A stretch of DNA of 64,000 bases, taken from positions 566,501-630,500 of the forward strand of contig NZ_OY781882.1 in assembly GCF_963677125.1 (NCBI RefSeq). Direction: 5' to 3'. The number at the start of each line of letters is the position of its first letter. Within the stretch, counting starts at the first letter, position 1. Position numbers and translations under genes: made by a program. Shown in pieces: positions 52,948 to 61,312 of this stretch. A model generated the notes under the pieces. The model did not search any database. It was given only the letters and a program-made list of their open reading frames with translations, and was not told where the DNA came from. The stretch is from an uncultured Desulfobacter sp. (GTDB lineage: Bacteria > Desulfobacterota > Desulfobacteria > Desulfobacterales > Desulfobacteraceae).

Positions 52948-52989
52948 ACGATTTTAACCACAATTGGTCACAGAAGTGGGGATCAGAAA

Positions 52990-53367
52990 ATGAAAATGAA
53001 ATTTCGATACAGATACGATTGGCTTCAGGAGATATTGATCAAGCATCTTAGAGAAGAAACCGAAGCTAAATTCCGTATCCGTGCTGACCGGACAATAGAA
53101 TTTGCAAAAAAATGGTACCCAACCGTAGATGAGCAGGCCAATGAAATACGATTTGAAATATTCGTAAAACCGCTATGCAGAACCTGGAGTGAGGATGTCC
53201 CAGTATCAGAATTCATACACAGGTTGGCCGATAAAAACATTCCCTTTCTGATCGAAAATCATGATGGAACCGACTGGGTTATATATGAAGAGCATGATGT
53301 TGAAGCCATAGCTGACATTGAGTGTGAGTTAGGATTAGGGCTTTTCGATTTGCTAAACCGGAAGTAA
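52990..53367 (+). CDS. Hypothetical protein
   Basis: 125 residues, soluble, mixed alpha/beta: an N-terminal basic helix (YDWLQEILIKHLREETEAKFRI), then EIRFEIFVKPLCRTW and DWVIYEEHDVEAIADIECELGLGLFDLL. No family is recognised. It is the first of four small same-strand genes (52990-54522) with short gaps, AT-rich like their surroundings. Small unknown genes in a row near toxin-antitoxin and defence genes are often cargo of a mobile island. Confidence 0.5.
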   Translation: MKMKFRYRYDWLQEILIKHLREETEAKFRIRADRTIEFAKKWYPTVDEQANEIRFEIFVKPLCRTWSEDVPVSEFIHRLADKNIPFLIENHDGTDWVIYEEHDVEAIADIECELGLGLFDLLNRK

Positions 53368-53394
53368 TAATCTTTGAATTAGAGAGGTATTGTC

Positions 53395-53766
53395 TTGCCA
53401 AAGTCAAAAAAAGGTAAACGAAAGAAAAAACAGAGCAATGCTCCAGATCCTGTCGCTTTATATGAATTGGGAATTAAATATTATCTTGAAAAAGGCGATC
53501 CTGTTTCAGGACTGAAATATTTAAAAAGATCAGCTAAATTGGGGTTAAAAAAGGCTTATGGGGAAATCGGCTTAATATACTATCGGGAAAAAAACGATTC
53601 CGAAGAGGCAGGGAAGTGGTTCATAAAAGCAGAAAAGGTGGGATCATTAGATCCTCCCGCAGCGTATGAGTATGGGATGTTGCATTATTTGGAGAAAGGC
53701 GATTGGGAAACTGGTCTAAAAAATTTATTTTTATCTGCTGATCAGGGTTATGAGCTATCCTATTGA
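53395..53766 (+). CDS. Short Sel1/TPR repeat protein
   Basis: 123 residues from a TTG with GAGAGGT 8 bases upstream. A Lys-rich N-terminus (KSKKGKRKKKQSN) precedes about three Sel1-like repeats: ALYELGIKYYLEKGDPVSGLKYLKRSAKLG, AYGEIGLIYYREKNDSEEAGKWFIKAEKVG and AYEYGMLHYLEKGDWETGLKNLFLSADQG, each with the usual Ala/Gly spacing. It stops right after the third repeat, so it may be a truncated version of a longer Sel1 protein. Probable role: protein binding. Confidence 0.55.
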   Translation: MPKSKKGKRKKKQSNAPDPVALYELGIKYYLEKGDPVSGLKYLKRSAKLGLKKAYGEIGLIYYREKNDSEEAGKWFIKAEKVGSLDPPAAYEYGMLHYLEKGDWETGLKNLFLSADQGYELSY

Positions 53767-53829
53767 TCATACGATATAATTGCCATAATTTTCAGCACAA
53801 ATATTATTAACATATGGAGATAAATCACA

Positions 53830-54165
53830 ATGCCACAAGCTCTCTGGACAAAGCAAGGAGAAACATTAAGCCACAAAAATGCATGCAAAGAATTTGGTCT
53901 TGAAGAGCAAGAAATAATTGATGCTATGAAAGCAGGCAAGCTACAATACAAAGAAAACTATGCTCATGGAAATCCATATTTCAGGTTGCTGAGAAGAGAA
54001 GTTCGGGCTTTAGCAATTGATTTGCGCGGGGAAAGCTATTTAGAAAAACAAGAGACTGAGTTTAAAATCAAAAAAATCGTCAAAGAAATTAACAGTTGCA
54101 AAAGAAAACTCAAAGCACTTGAGAAAGAAAAGGGTGTGCTAATCGATAAATTGGATCAATATTAA
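53830..54165 (+). CDS. Small HTH-like protein with C-terminal coiled coil
   Basis: 111 residues. The N-terminal part (SHKNACKEFGLEEQEIIDAMKAG then QYKENYAHGNPYFRLLRREV) has the look of an excisionase/MerR-like winged helix that reads a short DNA site. The C-terminal 50 residues form a Lys/Glu-rich coiled coil (KIKKIVKEINSCKRKLKALEKEK). I cannot name the family. It is transcribed with the neighbouring small genes. Confidence 0.5.
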   Translation: MPQALWTKQGETLSHKNACKEFGLEEQEIIDAMKAGKLQYKENYAHGNPYFRLLRREVRALAIDLRGESYLEKQETEFKIKKIVKEINSCKRKLKALEKEKGVLIDKLDQY

Positions 54166-54189
54166 TAAGTTGGTAAGCGATATAAAAAA

Positions 54190-54522
54190 ATGCGGACTAT
54201 AAACAGAACGGCAATCACAATTATAACGAAAAAACCTTATATCGATTGGATAAATAGCTTTGAGGGTACGACCGGAAATGAAGATCCGCAAGCGACTACA
54301 ATTTTGATTCCAGATGAATACGATGAAATTGATTATGAAGTTTATTTGGAAAAAACATTTAAGACAATATTTGAAGATCAACTTGAATCATGGACTGCCG
54401 ACCGTAACGAGTGGCCCTCAAAGAGGACTTATAAAATTTTCAGAAAGTGGTTTGATGTTTATTGCTCTGACATAATTTGGGATTTTGGAGATGATGAGAT
54501 TGAGCATGAAGAAGAAATTTGA
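54190..54522 (+). CDS. Small acidic hypothetical protein, possibly cut by an in-frame TGA
   Basis: 110 residues with many acidic and aromatic residues: TAITIITKKPYIDWINSF, TTILIPDEYDEIDYEVYLEKTFKTIFEDQL, and WFDVYCSDIIWDFGDDEIEHEEEI. No family is recognised; the composition resembles small immunity-type proteins. After the TGA at 54520 the same frame stays open for 35 more codons of helical sequence (ILDQAKLILDELR) up to a second TGA at 54628, so the gene may originally have been longer. Confidence 0.5.
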   Translation: MRTINRTAITIITKKPYIDWINSFEGTTGNEDPQATTILIPDEYDEIDYEVYLEKTFKTIFEDQLESWTADRNEWPSKRTYKIFRKWFDVYCSDIIWDFGDDEIEHEEEI

Positions 54523-55438
54523 AATATTCTGGACCAAGCTAAATTGATCTTGGATGAATTAAGATGCGGTAGTGATTTTTTGTCCAATCGTTTAACGGCA
54601 AAGGTTTTGGAATATCAGTCTTATATTTGAAGTGTCGGCATGATGAAAGCAACCAACCCTACTTTTGTTATTGAACGCTTTTTTCTGGGAGGCTGTTCTG
54701 AAAAATTATACCATTATTGAATACTTTGGTATTACTCGTTTGTCTTGCGGATATCATTCGAATACATTAGGGCCGTGGAAATTTAAAATTTACCAAAAAG
54801 AGACGGGGATATTTGTATGATTTTGTAGCTCATATTCAAGGTGTGTCGTGGGACAAAGCAGAAGATTATTCATATGTTAAAGTTTATTTTTTCCAAGCCC
54901 CTTAGCACTTTGAAAATCCAGATTGATGTAAGTTTGATTATACTAAAGCCTAATTCTGTATTTCGTTTTTACACGGTAACTTTATTCTAACTCTAAATGC
55001 ATTGATTTTGGGCTATTTGATTCATCAGAAAGCCGTCAACTAAGAAGATTATGGAAAATGTAACCCCTTTTATTCACAGCTTTTCTTGTTTTCATAGCAA
55101 CAAATTTGCTGCTACTTCGTGTGACATGATCTAATATGGAGCGTAACTTACTGAATTCATGATTCAACTCATCCAGGATAAATTCACCGTGTTCGTTGTT
55201 ATGTTGCTTTTTGTTGCTGAGGATGATTATATTTAGAATATGTGATGATTTGCTTTTGATCCAATAGCACAATTATTTTCAGCCGTATATCACTCAGATA
55301 TTCATGATATGCGGTTAACCGTATAGCTCGGTTATACGGAATCGTTCAATAAATTGTTCCCGGCGGCTGTGCCGCCGGGAATCTCGGTGCTGAAACAAAA
55401 TAATGCCAACAAGAAAGCGGAAAAACAGAGGTGCTTTA
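54523..55438. other. Region without an intact gene, before the CHAT gene
   Basis: Apart from the possible extension of the previous gene (to 54630), a 38-codon stretch reading KNYTIIEYFGITRLSCGYHSN near 54699-54820 looks like decayed coding sequence. The rest is AT-rich. The right end holds three consecutive hairpins (next entry). No convincing promoter was found. Confidence 0.4.
55270..55403. promoter_or_regulatory. Multi-hairpin element just upstream of the CHAT protease gene
   Basis: Three hairpins follow one another: GCCGTATATCA with TGATATGCGG (55282-55315), CCGTATA with TATACGG (about 55319-55339), and a perfect 11-bp TTCCCGGCGGC/GCCGCCGGGAA with a 3-base loop (55357-55381). The outer flanks, ATTATTTTCAGCCG and CGGTGCTGAAACAAAATAAT, can also pair with small bulges, giving a branched, cloverleaf-like fold. 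No T tract follows the last stem, so it is not a classic terminator. Confidence 0.5.
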
Positions 55439-58400
55439 ATGAACACCCAAGATGTCCACACAGCCATCACTGATTTGCAGGAGCGACTTGCAAAAGCCAA
55501 GGCCCAGAGAGACACTGCATCTGAAATCGACGCCCTATTGGCCATTGCAAGGCTTTGCCTCGACAGTGGAGATTCGAGCGGAGCCCATATGCACTATAAA
55601 CTTGCAGAAAAGGTGATTAGACATTCCAACATCAGTCAGCGACTTCACGAAGCCCTCGGGGGCCAGGGTAGGGTTCAGCGGCGTAGACAGCGTCCTACCG
55701 AAGCGTTGGAACGATTTAGAGCCGCTCAGGTTGCCGCAGAAGAAAGCGCGCTTTTGCTCGAGTCCGCACGTTGGAACCTCTCGGCGGCTTCAGCCCTGAG
55801 AGCCCAGGGGGATCTGGAAAACGCTCGGAAGGCCATCCGGGAGGCCGAAACCATCATTCGGCCTGAGCGAGAAGGATGGTTTTCTTTTCTCGGCAGTGTG
55901 AGTCTGTCCGATCCCAATCAAGTGTCCATCGTTGCTGAACTGGAGGGCCAAATTGGCCTGACGGCTTTGGCCGACAACGATCCGGACGGCGCGGAAGAAG
56001 CATACCGCAATGCTGTCCATCTGGCCAAAACTGCAAATGATCCTGTCGCGATCAATACATGGTCTACCAACCTCGGCAACGCCTTTTCGCGGCGGCGTCT
56101 TTATACCGAGGCCCTGCAAGAATACGACACGGCTATAAAAGCAGCTTCAGAAACTTGCGATCCCAGGAATTTTTCGAACACCGCCGCCCAAATGGCCGTG
56201 TGCTACATGCAGGCTTATCGCCATGCAGAAGGCGGCCAACGACTTGAGACGCTTGCCGATGAGGCTCTTGACCCACGTGCCGAGGCATCAATTCTCGAAA
56301 AAGCAGTAAGGCTCTTCGATCAGGCACTGGAGTTTCCAAAAACAGTTGCGGTCGGTGTACGGGCCATTAAGCTGGCACAATCTCTGGGGGTTGATCCCGA
56401 TTTTATTAAACGACTTCAGTCGACAGTCGACCAGTCCCAGGCCTATCTTCAGCATTCCCCGAAACCCAACAATGAAGGCCCGTCCGCACTGGACATTTAT
56501 CTGCCGCAACTCATGTCGCGGGCGGTGAACGGAGACCTCGAAGCAAGCAAAGAAGCCGCCCACCTGATCTGCGACATCCGTTTCGGACTGATGTTGACTG
56601 GCGGCGACTGGTGGAAGCGTCTGACGGATGGAACCCTGCTTGCCGAGCCCGGCCTTGATCTCCGTGCACTAACCGACACAATCGGCATGCTCTTGGAAAA
56701 AGAGCAAACCGATGCCGCCCTTGAGTTGCTTCAGCGTTATAAGGTAGCTGGTTTTGCGATACCGACCTTGTCTCGGTTTCAGAAAACCGGGGCTCCCACT
56801 CCGGAAGCAGAGGATTTTCTCGCTGCTGCCAAGGCGCTGCGTGAATGCGTCAAACAACTCGATGGTCCAGCCCAACCCGATTTTCTAAAGGATATTTTCG
56901 CTATACGCCGGGCCGGCGAGAAGCTGTTGGAGTGCAGCGAACGCCTTTGGGATGGAGACCCGATTCTGTGCGCCCGCATGGGTGGTATAATTCACAAAGA
57001 GGAACTTATCGACACACTGCCGTATGCCGACCCTGTGGCAATCGTGGATTACGTTGTCGGACGCGACGCAACAGTGGGTGTAATAGTGCTGCGTGAAAAT
57101 AACCGCGTAAAGGCGATTCCCTTCAAAACGGTGGTCTTTACCGCGAAGGAGGCCACACAGCTATTTAATATTTACGCCAAAGCAAACCTGCCGGCTGGCA
57201 AGCCAGATAAAGAACAGGCTTCAGCGTTGGCCGCTATTGGTAAAATACTGCATGACCGGCTGCTATGCTCCCTGACCAAAACGCTGAGCAGCTGGGGTAT
57301 CACTCAGCTGATCCTGGTGCCGGACATGCTCACTCGATTCTTGCCTTTGCATCTTTCTTTGATTTGCGGTAATGAAATCCAGGTAGCCGGGGTGGATACC
57401 GAAGATGCGCGTTACCTCTGCGAGGTGATGCCCACCGAATACGCGCCCTGTTTACAGGCTGTTGCGGCCAGTCAGATCTATAAGCGGCCGAAAAGCGTTT
57501 CCACGGTGGCTGGTTTTGCCGATCCCGCTGGAGATCTACCAGCTGTGCGCCAGGTGTTTAGCGGGCTTTCCGAACAACTGGCAAAAACCGTCTCTTACGA
57601 GTTTTACGAGGGTGAGCAAGCCAAATTCGATATCGTAAACCAATTTCTTTCCAAGGCCGATGTACTGCTGTTCGGCATGCACGGAGAATTTCTACCTTCC
57701 AATCCAGAGGATTCCCATCTGATTCTGTTCGACCGCCCATGGAGAGTGAGCGATGTGATCGACCAGCCCGAACTAGTTCAGAATCCTGTGTTGGTTTTGG
57801 CGGCCTGCCAGGTGGGGGCAGTGGCTGCCACCCCCGATGACCGAGATGCCTACGGAATTTCAGGAGCCCTCATTGCGGCTGGGGCGTCGACCGTGCTGGC
57901 CAACCTGTGGAAGGTCGAAGAAGTATCCATGAGTTACTTGTTGGGGCGATTTTTGCACTACCTGGCCTACCCAGGTTATCGGCCCGCTGCGGCACTGTTC
58001 AGAGCAGTGAAGGACATGCGCCGGCTTAAACGCGAGGAGGTTCTGGCTCTTTTCGAACGATACATCAAGAGCCTCGAAAATAATCATGTCGATGCCGACG
58101 TGATCTTCTCTGCTGAAAACCTCATGGAGAAAATTGAAGATGAGGCACTTGAATATCCATTTGCCGATCCTATTTACTGGGGAGCGACGGTGATCGTGGG
58201 CAGCGGCTGGCACCTTCCGGCCGGAGCCGTCGTGGGAGGCCCGCTGGTCGGCCCCGAACTGGTGATGAAGCAGATGCGGATCGATGATCTTATCCACAAG
58301 CAAGAATATCGCAGCGCAATCCGCGAGGCTCGGGAATTGGCGGGTACCTGCGACGGCATCTTTCGGGCTAAGGCGCTTGTTTCTCAAGCCTACGCGACAT

Positions 58401-58546
58401 TGATGGCATCCGACCTTGTTTCCGCGGATGCAGCCCGGCGCACCGCCCGACGCTTGCAGCTGCAAGCCAAGCGCATTGCCCATGCCGAGGAGGATGACGC
58501 ACTGCTCGAACGAATTAAAAATCTGAACCAATACTTGGAGGAATAG
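55439..58546 (+). CDS. TPR-CHAT caspase-like protease
   Basis: About 1035 residues from the ATG at 55439 (GAGGTG 5 bases upstream; an ATG at 55403 would add 12 residues). The N-terminal half is a TPR-type helical solenoid (ALLAIARLCLDSGD, ALRAQGDLENARKAI, TALADNDPDGAEEAYRNAV, SRRRLYTEALQEYDTA). The CHAT domain follows (about 600-920) with catalytic His748 in LLFGMHGEF and Cys790 in VLAACQVG (55439 numbering), then GISGALIAAGASTVLANLW. A helical C-terminal part follows. CHAT proteases are caspase-like. The gasdermin-like gene starts two bases after its stop, so gasdermin is the likely substrate and the TPR part the likely sensor or regulator. GC content is clearly above that of the flanks. Confidence 0.85.
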   Translation: MNTQDVHTAITDLQERLAKAKAQRDTASEIDALLAIARLCLDSGDSSGAHMHYKLAEKVIRHSNISQRLHEALGGQGRVQRRRQRPTEALERFRAAQVAAEESALLLESARWNLSAASALRAQGDLENARKAIREAETIIRPEREGWFSFLGSVSLSDPNQVSIVAELEGQIGLTALADNDPDGAEEAYRNAVHLAKTANDPVAINTWSTNLGNAFSRRRLYTEALQEYDTAIKAASETCDPRNFSNTAAQMAVCYMQAYRHAEGGQRLETLADEALDPRAEASILEKAVRLFDQALEFPKTVAVGVRAIKLAQSLGVDPDFIKRLQSTVDQSQAYLQHSPKPNNEGPSALDIYLPQLMSRAVNGDLEASKEAAHLICDIRFGLMLTGGDWWKRLTDGTLLAEPGLDLRALTDTIGMLLEKEQTDAALELLQRYKVAGFAIPTLSRFQKTGAPTPEAEDFLAAAKALRECVKQLDGPAQPDFLKDIFAIRRAGEKLLECSERLWDGDPILCARMGGIIHKEELIDTLPYADPVAIVDYVVGRDATVGVIVLRENNRVKAIPFKTVVFTAKEATQLFNIYAKANLPAGKPDKEQASALAAIGKILHDRLLCSLTKTLSSWGITQLILVPDMLTRFLPLHLSLICGNEIQVAGVDTEDARYLCEVMPTEYAPCLQAVAASQIYKRPKSVSTVAGFADPAGDLPAVRQVFSGLSEQLAKTVSYEFYEGEQAKFDIVNQFLSKADVLLFGMHGEFLPSNPEDSHLILFDRPWRVSDVIDQPELVQNPVLVLAACQVGAVAATPDDRDAYGISGALIAAGASTVLANLWKVEEVSMSYLLGRFLHYLAYPGYRPAAALFRAVKDMRRLKREEVLALFERYIKSLENNHVDADVIFSAENLMEKIEDEALEYPFADPIYWGATVIVGSGWHLPAGAVVGGPLVGPELVMKQMRIDDLIHKQEYRSAIREARELAGTCDGIFRAKALVSQAYATLMASDLVSADAARRTARRLQLQAKRIAHAEEDDALLERIKNLNQYLEE

Positions 58547-58548
58547 TC

Positions 58549-59361
58549 ATGTGGAAAAGAAAGGCTAAAGACCCTTTGGCTCGTCTTTTTGTGGATCGTT
58601 ACGGCTTGCATATGCTGCCTCGACCCCGGGAGACCCTGTCGGTTTATGACGTGTTCCCGGTTGCCGGAAATCGTGCTGCCAGTCCGGGAACGCTTGCCGC
58701 CTTTGTGGACGCCCAATTGCCCTTTCCAGAAATTCGGCGCGGAGAAGTACTTGCCGATGTATGCGGCACCACCTCAGACAGCGTTTCCGGCAGTGCGGGA
58801 TTCAAATTTCTTGAAGGATTCTTTGCCGCTGTGGGCGCCATACCCGTGCTGGGGAAATTGTCCAATTATTTTGCTGCCGGCCGGTCGGCGGGTATCCGAT
58901 TTCGATTTGCCAATGCCGTGCGCGATTCGGTGGACGTGTTCGCTTTCGAGCGCGTGTTGCGTAAGCACAAATGCAGTCGCGACGACTTGCTTATGAAAGA
59001 CGGATACAGCTATTACGTTGTCATCGGTGTTCACCGAAGCGACTCATTAGGCTTTAAATTACTCGACTCGAAGTTTACCGAGATGGATCTTGCGACCGAG
59101 ATCACAGGCCTATCCTCAGGTCAGTTTGAACTCAAAGCCACCGGCGACCGCGAACTGGTGATTAAAAGCGATAAGCAATTAGCCTATGGTGTCGAACTAA
59201 GTGAGTTAGTTTACAATCCAACCCGCACCCGCCTGGAGCTCGATATCACGAAGGATTACGTTAAGGTCATGGCGCCAGGCGACGCGCTTAACGGCATAGC
59301 TCGATCCATGATTGGAGGTCCCGAAGACAGCTTGATGTTGGAGTTTGAAAAAGACTTGTAG
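58549..59361 (+). CDS. Bacterial gasdermin-like pore-forming effector
   Basis: 270 residues with GGAGG 7-8 bases before ATG. The N-terminus KDPLARLFVDRYGLHMLPRPRETLSVYDVF, a central hydrophobic stretch (GFKFLEGFFAAVGAIPVLGKLSNYF), FRFANAVRDSVDVFAFERVL and the following beta-rich part (DGYSYYVVIGVH) match the layout I know for bacterial gasdermins, which are about 260-280 residues. In these, a short C-terminal peptide blocks the pore domain until a protease from the same operon removes it; here the last 20-25 residues (after GIARSM) would be that peptide. The N-terminus lacks the Cys that is palmitoylated in some members. Alternative: another membrane-active effector. Confidence 0.72.
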   Translation: MWKRKAKDPLARLFVDRYGLHMLPRPRETLSVYDVFPVAGNRAASPGTLAAFVDAQLPFPEIRRGEVLADVCGTTSDSVSGSAGFKFLEGFFAAVGAIPVLGKLSNYFAAGRSAGIRFRFANAVRDSVDVFAFERVLRKHKCSRDDLLMKDGYSYYVVIGVHRSDSLGFKLLDSKFTEMDLATEITGLSSGQFELKATGDRELVIKSDKQLAYGVELSELVYNPTRTRLELDITKDYVKVMAPGDALNGIARSMIGGPEDSLMLEFEKDL

Positions 59362-59983
59362 GCCAAGAATAATTAGAATTCATTGATGAGTGAATTCCGA
59401 GAACACCTTGGCCATACCCAATTCAGGTTATTAGAAAAAAGACTTGAATAAAATAAAGATACAGATTTTAAGGAAGTTAGCCTTGCCAAGCACGGAGAAA
59501 TAAGCCGTATTTGTCATACTCCGATGCCCGATAACACAGCCAAGATTTTTTTGAAATCTGTAGAACTGGTCAATTAAGTATCGGAAAAAAAGCTATGCAG
59601 CTACGGAAATTTAATTTGGCTGAATTAATATGGTATACTTGGAATTCGATAAGGTCTACCACGCAGACTATGCAACATATGACGAATTGGAATAAAAGCA
59701 TAACCAATCGGTCAACCGTCGCCTGCCCCTTACGCTGCGCTCCAGTGGCAGGCGACGGTTACCTCAATCGTTATCCTAAACAAAAATTTTCCATGGGGCA
59801 GATTTGTAAAAGATATCTGTTGTATTCATGACACTTTCTTAGCAGAAAAGAACTGATTTTCAGTAAAATTATTAAGGAAAAAAAGAGTCCACAATATGTC
59901 TATAAGTTTTGACTGAGAGGCTTGTCAATTAAGGCGTTTACTACTTATGTTATTGGAGATGCCGGTTGAAATTTTATTAATTT
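59362..59983. other. Region between the gasdermin-like gene and hipA
   Basis: It starts with a nested inverted repeat (GGCCAAG/CTTGGCC with GAATTCA/TGAATTC inside, about 59361-59413), possibly the end of the protease-gasdermin transcript. An attC-like element follows at 59698-59776. A short open frame across it (59595-59831) is not considered a gene. The remainder is AT-rich without clear signals. Confidence 0.45.
59698..59776 (+). other. Candidate integron attC recombination site
   Basis: This 79-bp imperfect palindrome has outer 7-mers GCATAAC and GTTATCC (R'' and R' positions), an outer stem (TAACCAATCGG against CCTCAATCGTTA), a one-base extrahelical asymmetry, and a perfect 14-bp inner stem (59714-59727 with 59747-59760) around a 19-base loop containing CGCTGCGCTCC. 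The order of blocks is that of the aadA1-type attC (TAACAATTCGTTCAAGCC ... GGCTTAATTCAAGCGTTA) in the same orientation, which would put the cassette gene to its left, that is, the gasdermin side. No integron integrase was found in the window. Confidence 0.55.
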
Positions 59984-61312
59984 TTAAACAGATACATCCT
60001 TTTTATTGTTAATCAACCGTTCCCTTGCCTGGTGTATCCCAGAAAAAATGGCTGCTGAAATCTCCTCGGGAAATCCCGGAGGCAGGACCGCACCGACCTT
60101 ACTTATGCAGCCTTGTGCCATATCGCAGCATTTTTCAATAATCTGATTCATTTCATCTTTTGGGTATCTGCATTTTTGTGCCGTATCCAACCAATGTTTT
60201 CTGGTTATACTGTTCCATCTGTAATGGCGGTTTTTCCCTGAAACGGCCATGGTCATCTTCACCTTGTGCATGGAAATCTGGCCAGCCTTGGCCAAAGGAT
60301 AGATTGAGATGACATCGTAAAGTGGGGTGAGGTGAAACCGGCTGCCGGGCCGAAGAAAGATGCTGAAATTCTTGGCGTGACCGTCAATAGCCCCCAACAT
60401 CCAGAAAAGCACCTGGGCCGTCATGAATAAGGTCCGGTCCTCATGAGCCTTGTCGGAGCCCAGAAGCAGATCCATGACCGTGGTCATGCCTGGCCCCCCG
60501 TCCGCCTCATATTTCAGGGCCGAAGGGATTCCCGTGGCTTGGCAGATATCTTCCTGGGGCAGTCGGATCAGCCAGGTGCTGTCAGCAGACCAGCGTCGGT
60601 CAAACCGCTTTACCACCAACACCTTCTGGCTGCCGAAGTTTGCTATCTGGGTGTCAGCCGCCGCCATGCCAAAGGCTCCCAACAGTTTTTGGCAGAGCCA
60701 TTCGTTTTCCACGCTGCCTGACAAATCTAAGCCGGTTTGGCCCAGGCGCCCCATGGGCAGCTTGAAAATATGGCTGGTAGGCGTGGCCCCGGAAGGGCGG
60801 TACCAGTCGTTTTGCATCCTGAGGAATGCGGTTTTTTCCTGGGCGCCGGCAACGGAAAGCCTGAAATCGGCATCAATGTCCACTCCTAGGGGCATGGAGG
60901 CATACGATTTAAGAATGGCCTCTATCTGCTCTTCATCTACCCGATCTGCGGTGATCATTTTGACATTTGGTGTTTCTCCTTCGGGCACAAGTTGCACGGC
61001 TCCCACACAATCCCTGCCGATGTGGGAGAGCAGGTCAAAGGCCCGGGTGGATGAAGCCCCGACCCTGGCCTGCAGCCTGTTGCGCAATGTCATGTTGTCC
61101 GGCAGCAGGTTGTCAAAATAATTTTCAACCCGGTCATCAGAATAAACCTGGGTTGTGAGAGGCAGGGACAGAGACAAGGGCCTTCTGTTGCGGTCTGAAA
61201 GCCAATCCTCGTCATAACCAAAAGAGATAATCCCTTTGGCACTGCGGGTCAGATGGCCCACAGGAATACCGTTCATAAGGACGGTAAGATTTTTTGCCTT
61301 TCCCATCACCAT
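59984..61312 (-). CDS. hipA: HipA family serine/threonine kinase toxin
   Basis: 442 residues. The N-terminal subdomain has YFDNLLPDNMTLRNRLQARVG; the kinase core has SVAGAQEKTAFL (the HipA P-loop-like SxxGxQxK motif), GSVENEWLCQKLLGAFGM, VVKRFDR, RLPQEDICQATG, the catalytic loop GAIDGHAKNFSIF, and LTPLYDVIS for metal binding. HipA-type toxins phosphorylate tRNA synthetases or other proteins and arrest growth; HipB neutralises them. hipB lies directly upstream with a 7-base overlap. Confidence 0.92.
   Translation of the reverse strand: MVMGKAKNLTVLMNGIPVGHLTRSAKGIISFGYDEDWLSDRNRRPLSLSLPLTTQVYSDDRVENYFDNLLPDNMTLRNRLQARVGASSTRAFDLLSHIGRDCVGAVQLVPEGETPNVKMITADRVDEEQIEAILKSYASMPLGVDIDADFRLSVAGAQEKTAFLRMQNDWYRPSGATPTSHIFKLPMGRLGQTGLDLSGSVENEWLCQKLLGAFGMAAADTQIANFGSQKVLVVKRFDRRWSADSTWLIRLPQEDICQATGIPSALKYEADGGPGMTTVMDLLLGSDKAHEDRTLFMTAQVLFWMLGAIDGHAKNFSIFLRPGSRFHLTPLYDVISIYPLAKAGQISMHKVKMTMAVSGKNRHYRWNSITRKHWLDTAQKCRYPKDEMNQIIEKCCDMAQGCISKVGAVLPPGFPEEISAAIFSGIHQARERLINNKKDVSV

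Noticed and set aside
54520..54522. TGA as a selenocysteine codon
   Set aside because: No SECIS-like hairpin right after it, no redox motif around it, and the product is not a selenoprotein family.
57860..58531. Minus-strand open frame of 223 codons under the CHAT gene
   Set aside because: Antisense shadow in GC-rich sequence; the plus strand encodes the conserved CHAT motifs.
55403..58546. CHAT protein as the protease of a type III-E CRISPR (Craspase) system
   Set aside because: TPR-CHAT build is similar, but there is no CRISPR array or Cas gene in the window and a gasdermin-like partner is adjacent instead.
59714..59760. 14-bp inverted repeat as a simple transcription terminator
   Set aside because: No T tract follows on either strand, and the outer arms continue the pairing in an attC-like manner.
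59595..59831. Plus-strand open frame of 78 codons
   Set aside because: It runs through both arms of the attC-like palindrome and resembles no protein.
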